A DNA stretch of 6,566 bases, taken from positions 1-6,566 of the forward strand of contig JAUNOJ010000098.1 of assembly GCA_030531135.1 (NCBI GenBank), written 5' to 3'. Below the pieces are notes generated by a model. That model saw nothing but the letters and a program-made list of their open reading frames with translations, had not been told where the DNA came from and did no database searches. This document shows positions 1-5,888 of this stretch, piece after piece (the first letter of the stretch is position 1; every line of letters starts with the position of its first letter). The position numbers and the translations under genes were made by a program. This stretch comes from Sutterellaceae bacterium (GTDB lineage: Bacteria > Pseudomonadota > Gammaproteobacteria > Burkholderiales > Burkholderiaceae_F).

Positions 1-44
1 TGCCGGAAGAAAATCGCAAGCAGTGCGCTGCCTGCCACGGTTAA
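1..44 (+). CDS. C-terminal end of an upstream c-type cytochrome (partial)
   Basis: Reading from base 3, the last 13 codons give PEENRKQCAACHG followed by TAA at 42-44. CAACH is a canonical CxxCH haem c attachment motif, and only one glycine follows it before the stop, so the haem sits at the extreme C-terminus. Everything upstream lies outside the window, so haem number and family cannot be judged. The gene is in the same orientation as the YdhV-like gene and ends 30 bases before its start, which suggests one transcript and a second c-type cytochrome in the same electron-transfer system. A chance CxxCH in a non-cytochrome protein is possible, but the context of another multiheme cytochrome gene argues against it. 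Confidence 0.65.
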   Translation, partial: PEENRKQCAACHG

Positions 45-74
45 TTCGAAAAAGCTTTCCAAGGAATACTGAAA

Positions 75-2183
75 ATGACAAGCAACAAAAGATTCGGTTA
101 CACCGGTCAGGGTCTGCGCGTAAACTTGACCACCGGACAGATCACCGTTGAAAAAACTTTCCCGCGTTTTGCTGACTACATCGGCGGCACAAGCTTGGGC
201 TACAAGGTATTTTGGGACGAAGTCGATCCCAAGACCGATCCGATGGATGCGGCCAACAAGATCGTTTTGGCCCCCGGCCCCTTGTCCGGCACCGGTGCCG
301 TTTGCTCGGGACGCACGGCCGTGACCACGATTTTCCCCACCGCTTACCCCGTTCCGATGCTTTGCTCGGCTCATATGGGCGGCGATTTTGCGCATAAGAT
401 CAAGTACGCCGGCTGGGACTTCATCATCGTTGAAGGCGCCAGCGCCAAACCCGTTTATCTTTATATTCAAAACGAAAAGGTCGAATTGCGCGACGCCTCC
501 TTCATTTGGGGTCAAGGCACGCGCCGCTCCTTTACCGTTTTGCAGCAAAACGCCTCGACCGACGCATCGATTTCGGTGATTGGGCCGGCCGGGGAAAACA
601 AAGTGCCGATGTCCATTTTGCTGAGCGCCAAGAGCCACAGTGCCGGGGGCGTCGGTGCCGTTTTCGGCTCCAAGATGCTCAAGGGTATTGTCGTCGAAGG
701 CAATCAAGCCATTCACATTCATGCCAAGCCCGAAGAATGGGAAGCGTTGTGCGATCGCAACCGCGAACTGTTGGGCGCCGTGACGCAAACCGTCGTTCCC
801 AAGTTCCCCAATCCCTTGTTCGAATACCACAGCCCCTGGAGCCGCTGGTCGGGTATGCCGGGTCGCGTTTGGGGCGCAGCCAATCCGCCCGTGACGTTAA
901 CCGCCGATATGCGCAGTCTCAATCGCATTGCTTACCGCACGTGCGCCGCCGACCACTATCTCGGTCAGGCCGCTTGGCACTATGTGGTGCGCAACAACGG
1001 TTGCTACTCCTGCCCGATTCGTTGCTATTCGGTGATGCGTGACGAAGAAACGGCTGCCAAATACAAGGTTGACGCCGTGACCGAACAGACCTGTATGGCG
1101 CTGTACTTCGGTCGTCGCTTCTTCCCGAAGATTGCCAACTCCAAGACCGATCCGAGAAGCCGTCCTGCTTCCATCGTCGGCATCCAGTTGTTAGACGATT
1201 TGGGCATTTGGTGCAACTACGGTCAGCTGCATCGCGACTGGACGAAGTTTTACAAAGACGGCATTTGGCAGAAGGTTTTGCCCGAAGACGAATACAAGTC
1301 GATCAACTGGCAACAAATCGAAGACTGCGATCCGATGTTCCTGCACGACCTGTTACCGCGCATTGCCTATCGCAAGGGCGAACTCGGCCGTTGGTTGGGC
1401 GAAAGCACGGGCTATCTTCTCAAGCACTTCGGCATCGATGAATCGGTTTGGACCAAGGACAAATCCACGGCCTATTGGAGTCTTTCTCACCCGAAGCACC
1501 ATGCCAACGAAGACGACGGTCAGGCCGGTTGCATTCTCAACTGCTTGTACAACCGCGACCCGATGTGCCATGGCGGCGTGAACTTCACCCGCTCCGGTCT
1601 TCCGATCGATTTGCAAAAACAAATTGCCGCCAAATTCTGGGGCAGCGGCGACAGTGTGGACGCCATCGGCAACTACACGCCCACCAACATCCACAAGATG
1701 CGTCGTTTGCGCTGGATCGTTGCTCGTAAGGAATTGCACGACATGTTGGGTCTGTGCTCTTGGTCGGCACCGTGGTACACGTCTCCGAACAAAGAAGACG
1801 GCTACATCGGCGACGTTGAAATCGAAAGCAAGATCTATAAGGCTGTGACTGGCATTTCTGCAACTCAAGACGAATTGGACAATGCAGGTCTTCGCGCTTT
1901 CGTGCTCGAACGTGCCTACACGATGCGTCAGATGGGAACCGTCAACCTTCGCAAGGATCACGACAAGTATCCCGAATGGCTCTTTGAAGACGCCAAGGGC
2001 AAGGAACCCTTCACCAAAGGCACGATTCGCATGGATCGCGCCGACATCGAAAAGAGCTTCGATCTTTTCTATGAAGTGATGGGCTTTGACATCAAGACCG
2101 GCGCCCCGACCCAGAAGGTCTACGAAACCTTCGGCTTAAAGGACGTGGCCGCCACGATGAAAAAAGAAGGCTTGATGCCCTAA
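75..2183 (+). CDS. ydhV: YdhV-like oxidoreductase of the aldehyde ferredoxin oxidoreductase (AOR) family
   Basis: This 702-residue protein belongs to the AOR family of tungsto/molybdo-bispterin enzymes. It matches my recollection of E. coli YdhV (about 700 aa) along its whole length: GYTGQGLRVNLTTG near the N-terminus, the N-domain loop PGPLSGTGAVCSGR (67-80), DLGIWCNYGQLHRDW in the middle, and HHANE at 475-479. The [4Fe-4S] ligands are visible as C310-x2-C313-x3-C317, with C561 as the likely fourth ligand. E. coli YdhV has been shown to bind a bis-MPT molybdenum cofactor. AOR relatives interconvert aldehydes and carboxylates or carry out other low-potential two-electron chemistry; the YdhV substrate is not known. 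There is no Sec or Tat signal, so it should be cytoplasmic. The ATG at 75 starts the family-typical N-terminus and has AAGGAA at 61-66 upstream. It is followed after 18 bases by the ydhW-position gene. Confidence 0.93.
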   Translation: MTSNKRFGYTGQGLRVNLTTGQITVEKTFPRFADYIGGTSLGYKVFWDEVDPKTDPMDAANKIVLAPGPLSGTGAVCSGRTAVTTIFPTAYPVPMLCSAHMGGDFAHKIKYAGWDFIIVEGASAKPVYLYIQNEKVELRDASFIWGQGTRRSFTVLQQNASTDASISVIGPAGENKVPMSILLSAKSHSAGGVGAVFGSKMLKGIVVEGNQAIHIHAKPEEWEALCDRNRELLGAVTQTVVPKFPNPLFEYHSPWSRWSGMPGRVWGAANPPVTLTADMRSLNRIAYRTCAADHYLGQAAWHYVVRNNGCYSCPIRCYSVMRDEETAAKYKVDAVTEQTCMALYFGRRFFPKIANSKTDPRSRPASIVGIQLLDDLGIWCNYGQLHRDWTKFYKDGIWQKVLPEDEYKSINWQQIEDCDPMFLHDLLPRIAYRKGELGRWLGESTGYLLKHFGIDESVWTKDKSTAYWSLSHPKHHANEDDGQAGCILNCLYNRDPMCHGGVNFTRSGLPIDLQKQIAAKFWGSGDSVDAIGNYTPTNIHKMRRLRWIVARKELHDMLGLCSWSAPWYTSPNKEDGYIGDVEIESKIYKAVTGISATQDELDNAGLRAFVLERAYTMRQMGTVNLRKDHDKYPEWLFEDAKGKEPFTKGTIRMDRADIEKSFDLFYEVMGFDIKTGAPTQKVYETFGLKDVAATMKKEGLMP

Positions 2184-2187
2184 TGTC

Positions 2188-2193
2188 GGAGAG
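2188..2193 (+). promoter_or_regulatory. Ribosome binding site for the 2202 gene
   Basis: GGAGAG lies 8 bases before the ATG at 2202, inside the 18-base gap after the YdhV-like stop codon. It supports 2202 as the real start. This matters because the protein carries a Tat-like motif about 110 residues in, which might otherwise suggest a downstream start. Confidence 0.7.
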
Positions 2194-2201
2194 TTGACCC
2201 C

Positions 2202-3056
2202 ATGACCGATATCGTAAAACCCGAAGGCAAGGCCGCCAGACTCGAGCAATTCAAAAGCGATGTTTTGCTTTTGATCGACTTGGTTTCTGCCAAAAGCGAC
2301 AAGGCCGAATTGATCGCCCAAGACGATCTGAAGAACGCTTTTATCGCCAAAGCGGCCACGGCTACCGCCCCGTTAAAGGACGAATTGGTGGCGCAAATGC
2401 AAGCCAGCCCTGACGAATATATGCGCCAGGCAGCGCACGCCAATCCCAATACCGTCCCGATTCGTCCGGTCGCAAAAAAGGGAGAAGTGCAGGAAAACCT
2501 TCCGCCCACGACTCGCCAACAACGCAAAGTATTGACGCGCCGCGCGCTTTTGAAAACTTTGATCGGAGCCGAAGCCGTTGCGACAACGCAACCGGCTCAG
2601 GCGCAAGAACCTGTCGAAGCACGCGAAATCTCCGAAGAGTACTTCTTCGAAGTGCTCGAAGAGTCGCTCAAAGACACTTACGGCGTGGCACGTTTGGTGA
2701 GCTGGGACAAGGTGACCTACTACCACTACAAGCCCCTGCTTTCGGCTTCTTACGCCAGGCTTTTGAGCGCGCAGAACAATCCTGCGGAATTGGTGCGCGA
2801 CACGGTGCGAGAAAACTCTCGAATCTACCCCAGGCCCATTGCCATCGGGTGTTTCGAGGACATGCCCTTTAACCTGAAGCCCGAAGAAATCGAAACGGTC
2901 CTGGAGGTTCTCAACAACGACCCCGACAGTCAAGACATTCGCTTTACGCAGACCTCGATCGGCACGGTGTTTCTGTACTCGAACAAATATCTCGAGGACG
3001 ACTACGCCGACTATTTGGCCGAATACATCGACGTCGGCATGGACGAAAGCCCCTAA
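2202..3056 (+). CDS. Uncharacterised protein in the ydhW position, with an internal Tat-like motif
   Basis: This 284-residue protein directly follows the YdhV-like gene, as ydhW follows ydhV in E. coli. I assign it to that role by position; I cannot confirm sequence homology. Three parts can be seen. Residues 1-80 are charged and probably helical. Residues 80-112 are a Pro/Lys/Arg-rich linker. The C-terminal region (145-284) holds a Tyr-rich helical stretch and a compact segment that includes PRPIAIGCFEDMPF (210-223), ending very acidic. Between linker and C-domain lies LTRRALLKTLIG (111-122) followed by Ala/Thr-rich sequence and AQAQE (133-136). This resembles a Tat signal with a signal-peptidase site, but it is internal and a glutamate interrupts its hydrophobic core. 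There is only one cysteine (C217) and no metal-binding motif. Possible roles are an assembly chaperone or a small partner of the AOR-like enzyme; neither is shown. Confidence 0.7.
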   Translation: MTDIVKPEGKAARLEQFKSDVLLLIDLVSAKSDKAELIAQDDLKNAFIAKAATATAPLKDELVAQMQASPDEYMRQAAHANPNTVPIRPVAKKGEVQENLPPTTRQQRKVLTRRALLKTLIGAEAVATTQPAQAQEPVEAREISEEYFFEVLEESLKDTYGVARLVSWDKVTYYHYKPLLSASYARLLSAQNNPAELVRDTVRENSRIYPRPIAIGCFEDMPFNLKPEEIETVLEVLNNDPDSQDIRFTQTSIGTVFLYSNKYLEDDYADYLAEYIDVGMDESP

Positions 3057-3113
3057 GCGGGCACGTCAAACAAAGCGAATCGTTTTTGAAACGCAAAATA
3101 TTGGTGAATTGAA

Positions 3114-4118
3114 ATGTTAGAAAAGAAATCCATTCGTTTATTGGGCTCGATCCTTGCAGCAGGATTGGCCGCGGGCTCCCTTTCGGCCGCCCCCGTGTTC
3201 GATATGCCTGAAAAAACCGAGTTTTTGGCAACGCTTGGCGTGACCTCCGACAGTTCCGTGACGGCCGGCCCCAAGGACATGAAAGCCGTGCAGCAGGTCT
3301 TTAACGAAAAAGTCGAGCAGCACTTTATGACCAAGCACGCGCAAAAAGGTTTGACGTGTGTGACCTGCCACGATCCCAAGAGCATCAATCGCACCGACTG
3401 GATGCTCAAAGTCACGGCACCTGCCATTCAAAAGACGTGCCAGGAATGCCATACCGTGCAGGCCTTTGTTTTCTCCAAGACCGACACGCACGACAAGACC
3501 GACTGCGTGGGCTGCCATATGCCCAACCTTCCTTCCAAGGATCGTTTTGCAGCAGCGCTGACTTCGACCGACAAGTTTGAAGCCATCCGTCGCTCGCATC
3601 TCTACAAAATTAATGTAGACGCCAAGGCAACGACGGTCGTTGCCGGTGAAAAGGGCCCGCGTTATGCCCAAGACGTCGAAGGCTACGGCTTTAACGATTT
3701 GCAGTGGAGTTGCGGTCGACCGGCTCCTGCCGACTACACGGTTTGCGAAGATCGCGGCTGCCACAGTCCGTCTACGAGCAAACTCGATCGCGGTCTGATT
3801 TATCAGAACCAGCAGGAAATCTATGACGAAGTCGTCAAGGTTCAGCGTCCGATCAAGGCAAGCTTTAAGCGCATTACCCAAGATCTGGAGCGCATCAAGA
3901 AGCTTTTGGAAGTCACGCGTCTGTCTCAGGCCGATCAAACCGACATTCGTTTGTTGGTTGACAAGGCTGCCGACATTGCCGTGATGATCGAAAAAGACGG
4001 CAGTTGGGGCATGCATGCTTCCCGCTTTACCAAGGATCGCATTGCTTCTGCCGAAAGCTTCCTGGCCAAGGCCCAGCAAATGATCGATCAGGGCGGATAC
4101 AAGGCTCAAGCCAAGTAA
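3114..4118 (+). CDS. Multiheme c-type cytochrome with an NrfA-like C-terminal helical region
   Basis: This 334-residue protein begins with a Sec signal peptide: KK at 4-5, a hydrophobic core at about 9-22, and a probable cleavage site near A25-A26. Haem attachment motifs are CVTCH (82-86), CQECH (109-113) and CVGCH (131-135), plus a spaced C211-x4-C216-H217 that could bind a fourth haem. Candidate distal ligands include H70, H75, H126, H162 and H301. The segment IRRSHLYKIN (158-167) after the third haem is of a kind seen in several respiratory multiheme cytochromes. Residues 232-330 carry no haem motif and look like long helices; WGMHASRF (298-305) recalls the conserved Met-His segment near the end of NrfA nitrite reductases. 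There is no CxxCK catalytic haem, so it is not a canonical nitrite reductase. Its likely role is a periplasmic electron carrier between the NrfC/NrfD module and another partner. GGTGA at 3103-3107 supports the start. Confidence 0.88.
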   Translation: MLEKKSIRLLGSILAAGLAAGSLSAAPVFDMPEKTEFLATLGVTSDSSVTAGPKDMKAVQQVFNEKVEQHFMTKHAQKGLTCVTCHDPKSINRTDWMLKVTAPAIQKTCQECHTVQAFVFSKTDTHDKTDCVGCHMPNLPSKDRFAAALTSTDKFEAIRRSHLYKINVDAKATTVVAGEKGPRYAQDVEGYGFNDLQWSCGRPAPADYTVCEDRGCHSPSTSKLDRGLIYQNQQEIYDEVVKVQRPIKASFKRITQDLERIKKLLEVTRLSQADQTDIRLLVDKAADIAVMIEKDGSWGMHASRFTKDRIASAESFLAKAQQMIDQGGYKAQAK

Positions 4119-4149
4119 TTTCGGCGAGCTGAAGTATCGGATCCGCTTC

Positions 4150-4189
4150 GGGCGGGACACTTGCACCGACAGGTAGCGGTGTTTCGCCC
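4150..4189 (+). other. Hairpin in the cytochrome-ferredoxin intergenic gap
   Basis: In the 88-base gap between the two genes, GGGCGGGACAC (4150-4160) can pair with GTGTTTCGCCC (4179-4189). This gives an 11-pair RNA stem with two G-U pairs and an 18-base loop. No T-run follows, so it is not an intrinsic terminator. It ends five bases before CAGGAG (4195-4200), the ribosome binding site of the ferredoxin gene. It could protect or divide the transcript or tune ferredoxin translation; which of these is not shown by the sequence. Confidence 0.45.
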
Positions 4190-4206
4190 TCGATCAGGAG
4201 AAACCT

Positions 4207-4881
4207 ATGACGACAAACAATTTCAGTCGCAGATCGCTTTTGGCGGGCGCTGCGGCAAGCCCTCTTGCGCTCGGTTTGACCGGATGCACGTCCGAAAAAC
4301 CCCAGGGTCGTCGTCCCAAATTTGTCATGGTCTTTGACCAAAACAAATGTGTGGGATGCGGCGAGTGCAAAGAAGGCTGCAACAAAGCCAATCGACTGCC
4401 CGAAGGCACGGCGCGCTTGACGCTGCAGCTTTTGGGCGTTGCCCCCGACGGCAGCAACAAAAAGGATCGCCACTATGTGCGCGTATCGTGTCAGCAGTGC
4501 GAAAACGCCCCGTGCGTGAAGGTTTGCCCGACGGGTGCTGCACATCGCGATCCCGAAACCGGGATCGTGACCATGAACCCCGATCGTTGCGTCGGCTGCA
4601 AATACTGCATTACGGCCTGCCCCTACAACGTGCGTTACATTCGCAAAGACACGTTGGTGGCCGATAACTGCGACTTCTGCTTGCATTCGCGCTTGGTGAA
4701 AGGCGAAGAACCCGGTTGCGTCGAAGCCTGCCGCTACGATGCTCTCATCTTTGGCGACTTAAACGAACCCAACAGCTATGTTGCCAAGCTTTTGGATGTG
4801 AAGGACACCGTGCGCGTTCGTCCGCACTTGGGCACCAATCCGACGCTGCGCTACATCCCGTTAAAGAAGGAGACGCTATGA
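4207..4881 (+). CDS. NrfC/YdhX-type 4x[4Fe-4S] ferredoxin subunit, Tat-exported, possibly a lipoprotein
   Basis: This 224-residue protein starts with the Tat motif SRRSLLAG (7-14) and a weakly hydrophobic stretch that ends in LTGC (24-27). LTGC fits a lipobox, so mature C27 may be lipid-anchored. Sixteen further cysteines form four clusters: C48/51/54/58, C95/98/103/107, C128/131/134/138 and C155/158/171/175. This is the four-cluster layout of NrfC and YdhX, and the sequence around the second and third clusters closely follows NrfC. The usual proline after the last ligand cysteine is arginine here (C175-R176). The family passes electrons between an NrfD-type quinone-linked membrane subunit and a periplasmic partner. 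Its stop overlaps the NrfD start, and the hydrophobic subunit follows directly, so the two should form a complex. CAGGAG at 4195-4200 supports the ATG at 4207. Confidence 0.93.
   Translation: MTTNNFSRRSLLAGAAASPLALGLTGCTSEKPQGRRPKFVMVFDQNKCVGCGECKEGCNKANRLPEGTARLTLQLLGVAPDGSNKKDRHYVRVSCQQCENAPCVKVCPTGAAHRDPETGIVTMNPDRCVGCKYCITACPYNVRYIRKDTLVADNCDFCLHSRLVKGEEPGCVEACRYDALIFGDLNEPNSYVAKLLDVKDTVRVRPHLGTNPTLRYIPLKKETL
4867..4872 (+). promoter_or_regulatory. Ribosome binding site that fixes the NrfD start at 4878
   Basis: AAGGAG lies 5 bases before the ATG at 4878, within the end of the ferredoxin gene. It marks 4878 as the start over the in-frame ATG at 4716. The longer version would add 54 arginine-rich, non-hydrophobic residues that are merely an out-of-frame reading of the ferredoxin gene. 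Confidence 0.85.
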
Positions 4882-5813
4882 ATCCCGATGTTGACTTCAC
4901 AATCGGTCTGACCGAAGGTGTGGCTTGGCCTTGGCCCATTGCCGTCTACCTCTTTTTGGCCGGTATTTCGGGCGGGGCTTTAGCGATTGCCTGCTTGATT
5001 CGCTTGTACCGCAAGGAAAAAACAATTACGCCGTTATTTGCTTCAGCCAGCGTCATTGCATTCGTGACGATTGCGCTCGGCATGGTGTGCTTGGTGGCCG
5101 ACTTGACCAACCCGCTCTTTTTCTGGCGCATTCTGGTGTTCTATAACCCCACAAGCGTCATGAGTTTGGGCGTGATGGCACTTCTTTTCTTCATTCCGAC
5201 GACGGCAATATTGACGGTGATTTGCTGCCGCAAACTTGTCGTTCGCATTCTGCCGTGGGCTTGGCTTGACGGCTTAATCGGGTTGCTTGAAAAGATTCTG
5301 CCGGTTTTCGTTTGGGTGGGACTTGTCTTTGCCGTGACGATTTGCGCTTATACGGGCTTTTTGATCTCGGCTTTGGTGCGCTTCCCCTTGATCAACACGG
5401 CCGTGTTGCCGGCGCTTTTTGTGGCTTCCGGACTTTCAGCAGGTGCTGCCGCAAGCAAACTCGTTTCCGTAACAGTTTTCGGTGCCGGTCATCACGATCC
5501 GGAACTTGCCATTTTGCACAAAGCAGAATGGCCCGTGATGGCTGCCGAAGCTTTCTGCATCTTCATGATCGTAGTGGCTTTGATCGGCGGCAATGCGTCC
5601 GCTCAGTTGGCTGCCAACGCCTTCTTTGAAGGCACTTGGGCAGTGGACTTCTGGGTCGGGACCGTAGCTATCGGTTTTGGCATTCCGCTCGTTCTGGCTT
5701 GGGTGAAGGAATCTGCCATGACGTTTTATGCATCGGCCTTGGCGAGCATCGTCGGCATGATGTGTCTGCGTTTGTTCATTCTCTATGCCGGGCAGATGAA
5801 TCCCGTTTTGTAA
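4878..5813 (+). CDS. NrfD/PsrC-type integral membrane quinone-linked subunit
   Basis: This 311-residue, strongly hydrophobic protein has about eight likely membrane spans (roughly residues 20-42, 54-74, 95-117, 141-163, 174-196, 217-237, 257-276 and 284-305). NrfD proteins usually have eight or nine helices and about 300-320 residues, so the length fits. PWPIAVYLFLAGISGG (18-33) is a typical NrfD first helix, and ADLTNP (74-79) at the end of the second helix includes an acidic residue of the kind found near the quinone site. NrfD/PsrC subunits bind no haem and exchange electrons between menaquinol and a partner iron-sulfur protein. That partner should be the ferredoxin subunit encoded just upstream. 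ATG and the previous TGA overlap as ATGA (4878-4881), which points to coupled translation and matched amounts. E. coli has the b-type cytochrome YdhU in the comparable operon, so this is a different membrane module. Confidence 0.92.
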   Translation: MNPDVDFTIGLTEGVAWPWPIAVYLFLAGISGGALAIACLIRLYRKEKTITPLFASASVIAFVTIALGMVCLVADLTNPLFFWRILVFYNPTSVMSLGVMALLFFIPTTAILTVICCRKLVVRILPWAWLDGLIGLLEKILPVFVWVGLVFAVTICAYTGFLISALVRFPLINTAVLPALFVASGLSAGAAASKLVSVTVFGAGHHDPELAILHKAEWPVMAAEAFCIFMIVVALIGGNASAQLAANAFFEGTWAVDFWVGTVAIGFGIPLVLAWVKESAMTFYASALASIVGMMCLRLFILYAGQMNPVL

Positions 5814-5836
5814 TCTTCTGGACTCCTTTATGGGTC

Positions 5837-5883
5837 AGGCGATCGAAGGCCGTTTTGGGGAAACGGCGTCGATCGCCTTTTTT
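5837..5883 (+). terminator. Strong intrinsic terminator closing the operon
   Basis: AGGCGATCGA (5837-5846) pairs perfectly with TCGATCGCCT (5869-5878). An inner stem GCCGTTT (5849-5855) pairs with AAACGGC (5861-5867) around the loop TGGGG, with a small AG/G internal loop between the two stems. Six Ts (5878-5883) follow on the plus strand. It begins 24 bases after the NrfD stop codon. The other side has no T-run on the minus strand, so it should act on plus-strand transcripts only and not stop the opposing gene. Confidence 0.93.
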
Positions 5884-5888
5884 GTGTG

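Noticed and set aside
1353..1961. A 202-codon minus-strand open frame inside the YdhV-like gene
   Set aside because: The sense strand matches the AOR family without interruption here; the antisense reading is compositional.
3081..3093. A small hairpin (CGTTT/AAACG) in the 57-base gap before the cytochrome gene
   Set aside because: Only five pairs with a three-base loop and no T-run; too weak to call a terminator or regulatory element. No convincing promoter is seen in this gap either.
3138..4166. A 342-codon open frame on the minus strand covering nearly the whole cytochrome gene
   Set aside because: The plus strand has a signal peptide and haem motifs. The minus reading has no recognisable domain and is explained by codon bias of the sense gene.
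4027..4686. A 219-codon minus-strand open frame across the cytochrome end and ferredoxin gene
   Set aside because: It is antisense to the iron-sulfur cysteine clusters, has no recognisable family, and crosses an intergenic gap containing a working ribosome binding site on the other strand.
4716..4877. An upstream in-frame ATG that would extend the NrfD protein by 54 residues
   Set aside because: The extension is an out-of-frame reading of the ferredoxin gene, and the ribosome binding site and ATGA overlap fix the start at 4878.
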